From Oceanococcus sp041625325 (GTDB lineage Bacteria; Pseudomonadota; Gammaproteobacteria; Nevskiales; Oceanococcaceae): a DNA stretch of 17,780 nucleotides. The stretch lies in assembly GCA_041625325.1 (NCBI GenBank), contig JBFJTN010000052.1, forward strand, positions 1 to 17,780, written 5' to 3'. The position numbers and the translations under genes were made by a program. The notes below the pieces were generated by a model. It worked only from the letters and a program-made list of their open reading frames with translations. It made no database searches and was not told the DNA's origin. Positions within the stretch are counted from its first letter, which is position 1. The number at the start of each line of letters is the position of its first letter. This document shows positions 1-6,207 of the stretch, one piece after another.

Positions 1-1277
1 AGCAGGCTGGCGCCCCAGCGGAATCCCGGCGACAGCGCGATTTCGGCATCGCGCTGCTGCATCAGTGCTGCGCAGATCAGATCGTCGAAGCGGCCATTGA
101 AATTGCCGCGGCGGTAGAGCAGGTCGTCGGTACTGCCCAGCACCGTGCGCAGACGGGATTCGAAAGGCTTGCGCAGTTGCGTGATCAGTTCCGCCATCTC
201 CGGATCGGGCGCGATCACGTCGGACAGGATGGGGATCAGTTTGTAGCGATAGTCGCGGACCTTGCCATCGCGCACGTCGAGATCCAGGCGGCTGAGAAAC
301 TTGCCATGGCTGCCCGAGGCGATGAGCAAGGTCTGGCCCACCTGCACCGCGCTGGGCAGCGCATCGTGGGTATGACCGGACAGCAGCACGTCGATGCCCG
401 GCACCCGGCTGGCCAGCTTGCGGTCGACATCGAAGCCGTTGTGGGACAGCAGCACCACCAGGTCGGCGCCCGCCTCGCGCGCCTCGGCCACCGAGGCGGC
501 CACGGCCTCCTCGCGGATGCCGAAGGACCATTCCGGAATCAGGTGGCGCGGATTCGCCACCGGGGTGTAGGGAAAGGCCTGGCCGATGACCGCGATCTTC
601 GCGCCGCCGCGTTCGAACCAGGCGGTGGAATCGAACACGGGTTCGTCCCAGTCGGTGTCGCGCACATTGCCCGCCAGGAAGGGGAAACCCAGTTCGTCGA
701 TCAGTTCACGCACCCGCTCGGTGCCGTAGGTGAACTCCCAGTGGGCGGTCATGGCATCCACGCCCAGGGCGCGCATGGCCTGCACCATGTCAGCGCCGCG
801 GGTCTCCAGCGAAGCCAGGCTGCCCTGCCAGGTGTCGCCGCCATCCAGCAGCAGGGCGCCAGGGCGTTCGGCGCGGATGGCCTTGACCACGGTGGCGATG
901 CGGTCCAGGCCGCCGACCCGGCCGTACTGTGCCGCCAGACGGGCGAAGTCGTCCGCCGCCAGCATGTAGGCCTGGGCCGAACCCGGCGCGATCCCGAAAT
1001 GATTCAGCAGGTCGCGGCCGGTGAGGTGAGGCACCTCGCCGCGGACCTCGCCCACGCCCAGATTGGTGTCCGGCTCACGAAAGTACAGCGGCACCAGCTG
1101 CGCATGCAGGTCCGTCAGGTGGAGCAGGGTGATATTGCCCAGCGGCGGAAAATCCAGCAGATCCCGCTGGCTCAGCTGGCCGGGCATGCGGCCGCCACGC
1201 CAGCAGCCGGGCAGGGCGAGACTGGCTGCGGTGGCGGCGCCCAGCTGCAGGAAGCTGCGTCGATCCAGCCCCAGCAT
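1..1277 (-). CDS. soxB: SoxB thiosulfohydrolase, C-terminus beyond left edge
   Basis: SoxB is the periplasmic di-manganese hydrolase of the Sox pathway; it removes the sulfone group as sulfate from cysteine-S-thiosulfonate carried on SoxY. The reading frame is open to base 1, so about 425 N-terminal residues are present of a protein usually near 560-580. The start at 1277 gives MLGLDRRSFLQLG, a twin-arginine signal with RR at residues 6-7, as expected for SoxB. Metallophosphatase motifs follow in order: TDLHAQ (D56, H58), DGGDTW (D148), TAHWEFTYG (about 178-185), LLSHN (H279) and SGHTHD (H302, H304). The last visible residues, SPGFRWG, match the SoxB family. The start codon shares one base with the soxA stop (TGATG), and no strong ribosome site precedes it, so translation is probably coupled to soxA. 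Identification is firm; only completeness is unknown. Confidence 0.96.
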   Translation of the reverse strand, partial: MLGLDRRSFLQLGAATAASLALPGCWRGGRMPGQLSQRDLLDFPPLGNITLLHLTDLHAQLVPLYFREPDTNLGVGEVRGEVPHLTGRDLLNHFGIAPGSAQAYMLAADDFARLAAQYGRVGGLDRIATVVKAIRAERPGALLLDGGDTWQGSLASLETRGADMVQAMRALGVDAMTAHWEFTYGTERVRELIDELGFPFLAGNVRDTDWDEPVFDSTAWFERGGAKIAVIGQAFPYTPVANPRHLIPEWSFGIREEAVAASVAEAREAGADLVVLLSHNGFDVDRKLASRVPGIDVLLSGHTHDALPSAVQVGQTLLIASGSHGKFLSRLDLDVRDGKVRDYRYKLIPILSDVIAPDPEMAELITQLRKPFESRLRTVLGSTDDLLYRRGNFNGRFDDLICAALMQQRDAEIALSPGFRWGASL

Positions 1278-2074
1278 CAGTGGCGCACCGCCGGCGTTTC
1301 GACCGGCAGGCCATTGCCGCGCCAGCCCAGATAGATTTCCAGGGCAAGGAACTCGTCGGACAGCGGCGCATAAGCTTCGGCCCGGACATCGCGCATGCAG
1401 CCCTTGAAGCGACCGTGCAGGGAGACCATGCCCTGAGTCTTGAGACGATAGGTCGGAAAGCCGTTGCTGTGGCCCTGGGACAGCAGATCCGAGCGCAGTT
1501 GCTTGCCGTAGTTCTCATGGCAGGAGGCGCAGGCCAGATCCAGCTGGCCATGGCGGCGGTAGTAGATCTCGCGACCCTTTTCGAACCAGGCTTGCATGGG
1601 TCCGGCCACGTCCACCGCCACCGGCTCGCCGCGCGACAGACTGCGGATGTAGGTGCTCATGGCCAGCAGCGGCTGGCTGTCGAAGGCCCAGGCCTCCGCC
1701 TGCTGGGCGCCGACCCGGCAACGGTTGATCTGCTGTTCCAGATTCACCGGCTTGCCCAGCTTGTCATGCCAGCGCGGGTAGCGGGCGCCGACGCCGGCCA
1801 TGGACTGGGCGGCGTCCTGGTGGCAGCTGGCGCAGGATTTTCCCGCCTTGCCATCCTGTGTGGCCCACAGCTCTGCCCCCTGCTCAACCCAGAGAAATCC
1901 CGGGTTCTCGAAATCATCGTCCTGCAGGGCCTGCGTTTCCGGCGCACGGAAGGCGTAGCCGGAAATCAGCTCCGGCAGGGGATGTCCCTCGGGCGCGGGG
2001 ATGGACGGATACTCCGTCGCGCCCAGGCCCAGGGTCAGGCCCATGCCGATACCGCCCAGAATCCAGCGTCTCAT
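1277..2074 (-). CDS. soxA: SoxA, diheme c-type cytochrome subunit
   Basis: SoxA is the catalytic cytochrome of the periplasmic SoxAX complex, which oxidatively joins thiosulfate to the SoxY carrier cysteine. The 265-residue protein starts with a short signal peptide (residues 1-19). It has two CASCH haem sites, at 81-85 and 182-186, so it belongs to the diheme SoxA class. Two further cysteines sit where family members carry haem-ligand cysteines: INRCR (C119) and RFKGCMRDVRAEAY (C226). The latter is the active-site cysteine, usually persulfidated in known SoxA structures. A strong AAGGAGG ribosome site lies at 2080-2086, six bases before the ATG. It follows soxZ by 18 bases and overlaps soxB by one base. 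No soxK-like small subunit gene is visible in the window. Confidence 0.97.
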   Translation of the reverse strand: MRRWILGGIGMGLTLGLGATEYPSIPAPEGHPLPELISGYAFRAPETQALQDDDFENPGFLWVEQGAELWATQDGKAGKSCASCHQDAAQSMAGVGARYPRWHDKLGKPVNLEQQINRCRVGAQQAEAWAFDSQPLLAMSTYIRSLSRGEPVAVDVAGPMQAWFEKGREIYYRRHGQLDLACASCHENYGKQLRSDLLSQGHSNGFPTYRLKTQGMVSLHGRFKGCMRDVRAEAYAPLSDEFLALEIYLGWRGNGLPVETPAVRH

Positions 2075-2092
2075 GACGGCCTCCTTGTGCGG

Positions 2093-2413
2093 CTACTTCA
2101 CCGTGATGGTCTGGCTGTGGCTGTACTGTTCGCCGCCGTCTTCGATCCAGGTCAGCTCCAGCTCTCCGCTGGCATCGGGTTTCAGATTGAACTCGATAAA
2201 GGGATTGGCGGAGATAGCGGGTGCCAGATCCATGGCGAAAACCAGATTGCCCCCATAACGGGCTTCGAAGCGGCGGATGATCTTGCGGGGGATGAGCTGG
2301 CCGGCATCATCCTTGCGCTGCCCGGATTCCATCGGGTGGGAAATCAGGGTCTTGATAACGATGACCTCGCCCGCGGTGGCGGTCTTGGGTGCCTTGACTC
2401 GGGGTCTTGCCAT
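2093..2413 (-). CDS. soxZ: SoxZ, thiosulfate carrier complex subunit
   Basis: SoxZ forms a heterodimer with SoxY and supports the swinging carrier arm that presents sulfur intermediates to SoxAX and SoxB. The 106-residue protein has typical SoxZ features: no signal peptide (SoxZ is known to be exported with SoxY), an Ig-like beta fold, an ISHPMESGQR segment near residue 24 and the PFIEFNLKP segment near residue 71. Its length is normal for the family. The start is supported by GGAGG at 2423-2427, which lies inside the last codons of soxY. The gap to soxY is only 5 bases, consistent with coupled synthesis of the two partners. Confidence 0.97.
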   Translation of the reverse strand: MARPRVKAPKTATAGEVIVIKTLISHPMESGQRKDDAGQLIPRKIIRRFEARYGGNLVFAMDLAPAISANPFIEFNLKPDASGELELTWIEDGGEQYSHSQTITVK

Positions 2414-2418
2414 GATGA

Positions 2419-2859
2419 TCAGCCTCCGCAGCCGCCGATGGTGACTTTCACGGTCGTGCGCGCCTGCTGCAGCGAGCCGTCAGACATTCGGGCCAGGGCA
2501 ACGACATCCTGGGTCTTGGCCAGACGCATGCGGGTGTCGGCCTGGGCCACCCCGGAAGCGGGGCTGAAATGGAAGCGGGCCACCTCGGGCGCGGGATTGC
2601 CGGTGGCAACCACCAGCACCTCCTGCACGTGGTCGGACGGACTCATCGGGCTGTCGACCCTGACGGTGAGCGGGACCGTGTTTCCGTTCTCCGCGATCTC
2701 CGGCATGGTGAGGCTGAGCTTGCCTTCGCCGGGTGTCTTTCCGCCGGTGAAAGCCTCGATCAGCTTGCCGCTGCCATTGTCCTGCCCGGCCAGTGCGGGG
2801 CGCGGCAGGCCGACGACCAGGCCCAGGCTGCCGAGAATGACTTCTCTTCGATTCCACAT
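2419..2859 (-). CDS. soxY: SoxY, sulfur-carrier protein
   Basis: SoxY covalently carries the sulfur substrate during thiosulfate oxidation in the periplasm. The 146-residue protein starts MWNRREVILG, a twin-arginine signal with a hydrophobic core and a likely cleavage site after ALA near residue 24. It ends in GGCGG, the conserved flexible C-terminal arm; C144 is the sulfur attachment site. The middle is the usual beta-sandwich. A GGAG stretch lies about 11 bases before the ATG. It follows soxX by 19 bases and precedes soxZ by 5 bases. Without soxCD nearby, the sulfane sulfur left on C144 may be handed to another route such as stored sulfur or reverse Dsr, but nothing in this window shows which. 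Confidence 0.97.
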   Translation of the reverse strand: MWNRREVILGSLGLVVGLPRPALAGQDNGSGKLIEAFTGGKTPGEGKLSLTMPEIAENGNTVPLTVRVDSPMSPSDHVQEVLVVATGNPAPEVARFHFSPASGVAQADTRMRLAKTQDVVALARMSDGSLQQARTTVKVTIGGCGG

Positions 2860-2878
2860 CGCTTGACTGTCTCCGGTA

Positions 2879-3376
2879 TTACTTGAGTGTTGTCAGGAAA
2901 GCGACCACGTCCTCCACCTGTTCGGCGCTGAGGATCGGGGTTCCAACAAGGTCCGGCCGCACGCGATTGAGCCCGTCGACCCGGTAGTAGGCCGGCATCA
3001 CCGTGTGGGGGAAGTAGGTCTTGGGATTGACCACCAGCGCCCGCAGCTGGGCCTCCTGCCAGCGGCTGCCAGCGCCGTCCAGGCGGGGGCCGACATTGCC
3101 CTGGAAGGGCACGTCCTTGAGCGCACTCACGGTATGACAGGCCACGCAGTTGCCCAGCTTGCGATCGCTCATGATCCGGGCGCCGCGTTTCGGGTCGGCG
3201 GGCAGCGGGCTCAGGCGGATCTTCACCATGTGCTGATCAAGTGTGACGTCCTGCGGCGGCACGACCTGCGCCTGCGCCGCGGGGCCTGGGGCGGGTGGGG
3301 GCGTCGGCGCGGCTGTCATGCGGTCGCAGGCCGTCAGCGCCAGGGCCAGTGTCAAGGGAATGCCGAACCGAATCAT
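2879..3376 (-). CDS. soxX: SoxX, monoheme c-type cytochrome, possible lipoprotein
   Basis: SoxX is the monohaem electron-transfer subunit of the SoxAX complex. The 165-residue protein has one CVACH haem site at 77-81 and a likely distal methionine in HTVMPAYY (M127), followed by the family's C-terminal helix (SAEQVEDVVAFLTTLK). The N-terminus MIRFGIPLTLALALTAC ends in a lipobox-like LTAC with C17. A proline/alanine-rich linker follows at about 22-42. This suggests lipid anchoring of what is usually a soluble periplasmic protein; that is an inference from sequence. GGAGG precedes the ATG by about 6 bases. The start overlaps the stop of the upstream thioredoxin gene (ATGA), so the two are translationally coupled. 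Confidence 0.95.
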   Translation of the reverse strand: MIRFGIPLTLALALTACDRMTAAPTPPPAPGPAAQAQVVPPQDVTLDQHMVKIRLSPLPADPKRGARIMSDRKLGNCVACHTVSALKDVPFQGNVGPRLDGAGSRWQEAQLRALVVNPKTYFPHTVMPAYYRVDGLNRVRPDLVGTPILSAEQVEDVVAFLTTLK

Positions 3377-3930
3377 GCAGACCTCCGTGTGGCCGAAGCA
3401 GACGCCGCGCCGGAAAACTCGTCATAGCTCTGGTGCTCATAGGCCCGGGTCTGGACGTAACGCAGCATGGTCATGAACCGCGCCCGATCGGGCAGGCCGC
3501 GAATGCGCAGGACTTCCCGCGGCGCTTGCGGCCCCGTGCTGATCGCGTAGATCTGCATGCTCGGAGTGCCTTCGACGCGCTGCTGTCGCGCCAGATCCTT
3601 TTCCGTCCGTTCCTGGCGATCGAAGCCGAGGACCTTGCGGGAGCCGATCAGGTTCAGCTGCAGCACATCGAAGTGCTGGCGCATGTAGCTGGCGATGTCC
3701 GGATCGCTGAGCAGCTGCTGGTGCAGTCGCTGGCACAGCGGGCAGCCCTTGAGCTCCCACAGCACCACGAAATGACGGCCGCTTTCGGCTGCGGCGTGCC
3801 AGTCGTCGGGCAGTTCCAGAAAGCTGTGCAGGAACCAGGGCTGCTCGTGCAGGCCATCGTCATTGAGCTGCGCCGCCGCGGGCAGTGTCATGGCCAGCAA
3901 CAGTCCCATAGCTGTTCGCCAACGCTGCAT
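3373..3930 (-). CDS. soxW: SoxW-like periplasmic thioredoxin
   Basis: This is a 185-residue exported thioredoxin-fold protein with a clear signal peptide (cleavage near AAAQ, residue 21). The redox motif is CPLC at 63-66 within WELKGCPLCQRLH, followed by a beta strand, a helix and the cis-proline loop in EGTPSMQIY. SoxW proteins in sox operons are thought to keep Sox components reduced, and the Sox position makes that the best call; the usual SoxW motif is similar but not identical. It is the first gene of the sox transcript. A GAGGAG ribosome site at 3935-3940 precedes the ATG by 4 bases, and the stop overlaps soxX (ATGA). A weaker alternative is a generic periplasmic disulfide reductase or DsbC/TlpA-like protein. 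Confidence 0.85.
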   Translation of the reverse strand: MQRWRTAMGLLLAMTLPAAAQLNDDGLHEQPWFLHSFLELPDDWHAAAESGRHFVVLWELKGCPLCQRLHQQLLSDPDIASYMRQHFDVLQLNLIGSRKVLGFDRQERTEKDLARQQRVEGTPSMQIYAISTGPQAPREVLRIRGLPDRARFMTMLRYVQTRAYEHQSYDEFSGAASASATRRSA

Positions 3931-3969
3931 CGGTCTCCTCGTGCCGTCAGTCGACTTGTTCCGGGATTC

Positions 3970-3975
3970 AGTATA
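3970..3975 (-). promoter_or_regulatory. Likely -10 box of the sox operon promoter
   Basis: Read on the minus strand the hexamer is TATACT, five of six matches to TATAAT, about 40 bases before the first sox gene. A predicted start near 3963 would give a leader of roughly 30 bases. The -35 region (TTTCAA, about 16 bases upstream) is poor and lies inside the adjacent palindrome. A weak -35 overlapped by an operator fits a repressed promoter. This is inferred from sequence only. Confidence 0.5.
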
Positions 3976-4008
3976 TGAGGATTTTCAAATTTTGAAAGTC
4001 CTAATATA
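3972..4008. promoter_or_regulatory. 37-bp palindromic operator candidate for the ArsR-family repressor
   Basis: An imperfect palindrome is centred on base 3990. From the outside in, the left arm reads TATAT, g, AGGA, t, TTTCAAA; the right arm reads TTTGAAA, g, TCCT, a, ATATA. Sixteen of eighteen base pairs are complementary around a single central T. It is AT-rich in an otherwise GC-rich region, lies between the repressor gene and the sox operon, and overlaps the likely sox -10 box. ArsR-family dimers bind such AT-rich dyads. The same protein may also control its own gene through another site upstream of the cytochrome gene. Confidence 0.7.
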
Positions 4009-4049
4009 AAGAGGCGCACGGGACGTCAGCAGGGGCGGCGCCCAGGCGC

Positions 4050-4388
4050 CTATTCGCTGCGGCAGAAGTGCGTGTGCAGCACGCCGATGATGTCGGCGGC
4101 GGGGCCTGGTTTCAGGGAATAGTAAATGGTCTGCGAAAGCCGCCGGGTATTCACCAGGCCATCGCGGCGCAGCACCGCCAGATGCTGCGAAAGCGCAGAC
4201 TGGGCCAGCGGAACCTGTTCATTGATCTGGCCCACGGACATTTCGCCCTGGCCCAGCAGGCAAAGCACCATCAGGCGGTGCGGATTGGCCAGCGCACGCA
4301 ACAGACGGGCGGCATCACCCGCATGCGCGGCCATCTCTTCCGCACCCATCGGCAGTTCGGGTGCGACGGCGGGTCGGGGCAGGCTCAT
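4050..4388 (-). CDS. ArsR-family repressor with SqrR/BigR-type cysteine pair
   Basis: This is a small winged-helix regulator of 112 residues from the ATG at 4388; an in-frame ATG at 4454 would overlap the cytochrome gene and is less likely. The core reads ANPHRLMVLCLLGQGE, then the recognition helix LAQSALSQHLAVLRRDGLV and the wing TRRLSQTIYYSL, all typical of ArsR proteins. It lacks the classic metal-site cysteines of ArsR. It does have C43 in helix 2 and C109 near the C-terminus, 66 residues apart. From memory this matches SqrR (C41/C107) and BigR (C42/C108), which sense sulfide or persulfide by forming a polysulfide bridge. The gene sits 10 bases after the cytochrome gene and upstream of the sox operon, so a role as sulfur-responsive repressor of sox is inferred. 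No strong ribosome site is visible, which suggests coupling to the cytochrome gene. Confidence 0.88.
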   Translation of the reverse strand: MSLPRPAVAPELPMGAEEMAAHAGDAARLLRALANPHRLMVLCLLGQGEMSVGQINEQVPLAQSALSQHLAVLRRDGLVNTRRLSQTIYYSLKPGPAADIIGVLHTHFCRSE

Positions 4389-4398
4389 CGGATGCGCA

Positions 4399-4680
4399 TC
4401 AGGGCCGGGCGTCCAGGCCGTTGAAATAGCCGGCCAGGGTTTCGATGTCGCCATCCGAGAGATTCTTGGCCATCGGGCTCATCAGCGGGTTGCTGCGGCC
4501 ACCATCGCGGTAGGCCTTGAGCGAAGTCACCAGATAATCCTTCTGCTGCCCGGCCAGATTGGGCCACTGGGGATTCGGGCTGATGCCGTTGGTGCCGTGA
4601 CAGCCGGCGCAGACCGCCGCCTGGGGTGGGGCGGCCAAGGCGGCGACGGGCAGGGCGATGGCGAGGATCAGCAGACGCAT
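4399..4680 (-). CDS. Small class I cytochrome c (c553/c4-half type)
   Basis: This is a 93-residue exported monohaem cytochrome. A signal peptide of about 17 residues (LLILAIALPVAALA) is followed by VCAGCHG, with the haem site CAGCH at 24-28. A GxxxxxxPNLAGQQxxYL segment comes next, then MSPMAKNLSD with the likely distal methionine (M67 or M70). This is the layout of single-domain c553 proteins and of half of a cytochrome c4. It is the first gene of a probable two-gene transcript with the repressor. In this setting it could accept electrons from SoxAX and pass them to a terminal oxidase; that role is inferred from context. The ribosome site is weak. Confidence 0.9.
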   Translation of the reverse strand: MRLLILAIALPVAALAAPPQAAVCAGCHGTNGISPNPQWPNLAGQQKDYLVTSLKAYRDGGRSNPLMSPMAKNLSDGDIETLAGYFNGLDARP

Positions 4681-4705
4681 ATTGGTCTCGAAACACGGGA
4701 ACCGA

Positions 4706-4716
4706 GCTAAATTAGC
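4706..4716. promoter_or_regulatory. Small palindrome upstream of cytochrome-repressor pair
   Basis: GCTAA-A-TTAGC is a perfect 5-1-5 palindrome, 25 bases before the cytochrome start. On the minus strand it overlaps a weak -10-like TAATTT, which lies 17 bases after a TTGCCC element. It could be an operator for autoregulation, but it does not share the TTTCAAA core of the larger palindrome and may be chance. Confidence 0.25.
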
Positions 4717-4720
4717 AAAC

Positions 4721-4726
4721 CATAAT
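4721..4726 (+). promoter_or_regulatory. Possible -10 box for the plus-strand STN-like gene
   Basis: CATAAT matches TATAAT at five of six positions in an AT-rich stretch. No good -35 hexamer is found 16-18 bases upstream. If used, transcription would begin near 4733 and give a leader of about 105 bases containing the long inverted repeat at 4741-4803. Confidence 0.35.
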
Positions 4727-4740
4727 ATTCAGGGCAAGCC

Positions 4741-4803
4741 TGCCTCGCGTCCGGCCGCCGGATACCACCAAAAGCCGATGGTCAAAGCTTGTTGCGCGAG
4801 GCA
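4741..4803 (+). promoter_or_regulatory. Possible structured 5' leader
   Basis: Arms TGCCTCGCG (4741-4749) and CGCGAGGCA (4795-4803) are perfectly complementary over 9 bases and enclose 45 bases. Inside are a small CCGG-CCG-CCGG hairpin (from 4752) and an ACCA/TGGT pairing. This could fold as a three-way junction just before the gene starting at 4838. It does not match any riboswitch consensus I know. It may be regulatory RNA or chance in GC-rich DNA. Confidence 0.35.
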
Positions 4804-4837
4804 AACTGGGATTCCTGCCAAGATCATGATCCCTTGC

Positions 4838-5335
4838 ATGTTTCGTCTGCCCTACGCTGTGCTCCTGCTTGCCCTGGTCAGCCTGTGGGGCGCGTCGGTG
4901 CGGGCCCAGCCGCCGGGCCTGAGCTGGCAGGGCGGTGGCTGCGGCCAGGACTGGCAGATCGACAGCCCGCCGATGGCCCTGCGCAGCATCCTGGAACAGC
5001 TTTCGACCGTGATGGGTTTCGAACTGCGCTATCTGTCCCAGCAGAATCCCCAGCGCGAAGGGCCGTTCCGGGGTGACGCCCGCCAGCTGCTCAACCAACT
5101 CGCGGGCCGGGTCAGCCTGATCACCACCGGCGCCGAAGACCCTGACTGCCCGGGACGCTGGCGGCCGACCCGGGTGATCGTGCTGCCGGTCGGTGAGGCG
5201 GGCGAACCCCGTCCGGTGGTCGAGGAGGTTCCGGAAGGGGTGCAGCTCTACCGCCGCGCTCACGGCATGGACCCGCTGACCGGCGAGTCGTCCCCGCCAC
5301 CCGGGGTGGCGCGGCCCGACGAAGTGACGGAGTAG
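4838..5335 (+). CDS. Exported protein with STN-like segment, function unknown
   Basis: This is a 165-residue protein with a signal peptide (MFRLPYAVLLLALVSLWGASVRAQ). The mature part has SPPMALRSILEQLSTVMGFELRY and then a DARQLLNQLAGRVSLI stretch at about 43-95. This resembles the short STN fold found at the N-termini of secretins and TonB receptors, where repeated units read 'ALxxLxxxxGxxxxY ... LLxxLxGxxxL'. C35 and C104 could form a disulfide. The tail from about 120 is proline- and glutamate-rich. The start at 4838 is chosen because the signal peptide begins there; an in-frame ATG at 4826 is also possible, and neither has a clear ribosome site. It lies 118 bases before the response-regulator gene. 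Exported location is well supported; function is not known. Confidence 0.72.
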   Translation: MFRLPYAVLLLALVSLWGASVRAQPPGLSWQGGGCGQDWQIDSPPMALRSILEQLSTVMGFELRYLSQQNPQREGPFRGDARQLLNQLAGRVSLITTGAEDPDCPGRWRPTRVIVLPVGEAGEPRPVVEEVPEGVQLYRRAHGMDPLTGESSPPPGVARPDEVTE

Positions 5336-5349
5336 CCGGCGGGTATTCG

Positions 5350-5358
5350 ACCAATGGT
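5350..5358. promoter_or_regulatory. Weak dyad upstream of the response-regulator gene
   Basis: ACCA-A-TGGT lies within TTCGACCAATGGTGAA. The left half TCGACC matches the left half of the TCGACCATGGTCTA site at 15000-15015. The right half is degenerate and the spacing is 3, not 2. It may be a decayed or weak copy upstream of the regulator's own gene, or coincidence. Confidence 0.2.
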
Positions 5359-5453
5359 GAATGGGCCGCAGCGGCTGGCTCGGTTAGCGTACAGGTCAGG
5401 AAAATCAGCAGGGAGAGCCGCCCCCCGACGCGGGGAGTCGCGGTACCGAGCGA

Positions 5454-6110
5454 ATGGGAGAACCGTTGCGCATCATTGTCGCCGACGACCACCCGCTGTA
5501 CCGGGACGCTCTGGTACGTGCGGTGCGCAGCTGTTTTGCGGGCGCCAGTGTGGAGGAGGCCGATTCGCTGGAACGGGTGCTGGACTGCCTCAACCGCGAT
5601 GCGGCGGTGGATCTTGTCGTCCTCGACCTGAAAATGCCCGATACCCACGGATTTTCCGGCCTGTCGCTGCTGCGCAGCGTGTTCCCTGCCGTACCCGTGG
5701 CGGTGGTCTCGGCGGCCGAGCGGGCCGCGGTGGTGACCCGTGCCATGCGGCTGGGGGCGGCCGCCTTCGTGCCCAAGTCGGTGCCCAATCAGCGTCTGCA
5801 GGAGGCGCTGCGCGCGGTGGTGGCCGGGGAGACCTGGGTGCCGTCGGAGCTGGGCAGTGCCGAGGAGGAGGGCGGGATCTACGAGGCGGACCGCAAGCTG
5901 GGTCTGCTCACGGCGCAGCAGTTGCGGGTCCTGCACCAGCTGTCGCGGGGTCTGTTGAACAAGCAGATTGCCCATGAACTGGGGGTGGCCGAGGCCACGG
6001 TCAAATCCCATGTGACGGCCATCATGCGCAAGCTGGGGGTCAACAACCGGACCCAGGCCGTGCTGCTGGCACGCGACCTCGATGTGGACAGCGAGGGCAA
6101 TGTGTCCTGA
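5454..6110 (+). CDS. NarL/FixJ-family response regulator
   Basis: This is a 218-residue two-component transcription factor. The receiver domain (1-120) has the acidic pair D11/D12, the phosphoacceptor D58 in VVLDLKMPD, S86 after VAVVSA and K108 in FVPKS. The C-terminal LuxR-type helix-turn-helix (about 150-212) carries LTAQQLRVLHQLSRGLLNKQIAHELGV followed by EATVKSHVTAIMRKLGVNNRTQAV. No sensor kinase is in the window, so its partner is elsewhere. The ATG at 5454 lacks a nearby ribosome site; GGAG at 5457-5460 is well placed for an in-frame TTG at 5466, which would remove four residues. Regulators of this family bind inverted heptamers spaced by 2 bases, matching the dyads at 12152-12167 and 15000-15015. 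That link is an inference. Confidence 0.95.
   Translation: MGEPLRIIVADDHPLYRDALVRAVRSCFAGASVEEADSLERVLDCLNRDAAVDLVVLDLKMPDTHGFSGLSLLRSVFPAVPVAVVSAAERAAVVTRAMRLGAAAFVPKSVPNQRLQEALRAVVAGETWVPSELGSAEEEGGIYEADRKLGLLTAQQLRVLHQLSRGLLNKQIAHELGVAEATVKSHVTAIMRKLGVNNRTQAVLLARDLDVDSEGNVS
5457..5460 (+). promoter_or_regulatory. Ribosome site favouring a TTG start at 5466
   Basis: GGAG followed by a 5-base spacer leads to TTG at 5466, in frame with the response regulator. The upstream ATG at 5454 has its nearest purine-rich stretch (GGGGAG, about 5432-5437) some 16 bases away, too far to be optimal. Either start leaves the receiver domain intact. Confidence 0.4.
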
Positions 6111-6114
6111 GCGG

Positions 6115-6139
6115 CCGGCATGGGACTTGCCCATGCCGG
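6115..6139 (+). terminator. Perfect 10-bp hairpin after response-regulator gene
   Basis: CCGGCATGGG, loop ACTTG, then CCCATGCCGG form a perfect 10-bp stem starting 4 bases after the stop codon. There is no T-run afterwards, so this is not a textbook intrinsic terminator. In GC-rich genomes such hairpins often end or stabilise transcripts. The next plus-strand gene starts 69 bases further on. Confidence 0.5.
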
Positions 6140-6207
6140 TCAGGAATGCGGCAAGATGGCGCGCCAGTCCGACACGATCGAATATCGCGAAGAGGAGTTC
6201 GCACAGC

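Noticed and set aside
4037..4050. GGCGCC-CA-GGCGCC hairpin at the end of the repressor gene as a terminator
   Set aside because: The usable stem is about 5 bp with no T-run. It is too weak to separate the repressor from the sox promoter with confidence.
4389..4454. Upstream ATG at 4454 as the start of the ArsR-type regulator
   Set aside because: It would overlap the cytochrome c coding sequence by 56 bases and adds residues without family similarity; 4388 gives the normal length.
4731..4803. Cyclic-di-GMP-I riboswitch suggested by CAGGGCAAGCC and AAAAGCCGATGG
   Set aside because: Order and spacing do not fit: the expected GACGCAAAGCC element and the receptor stems are missing.
5423..5435. 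CCCCG-ACG-CGGGG hairpin as terminator of the STN-like gene
   Set aside because: Short 5-bp stem, no T-run, and only 18 bases before the next start; common by chance in GC-rich DNA.
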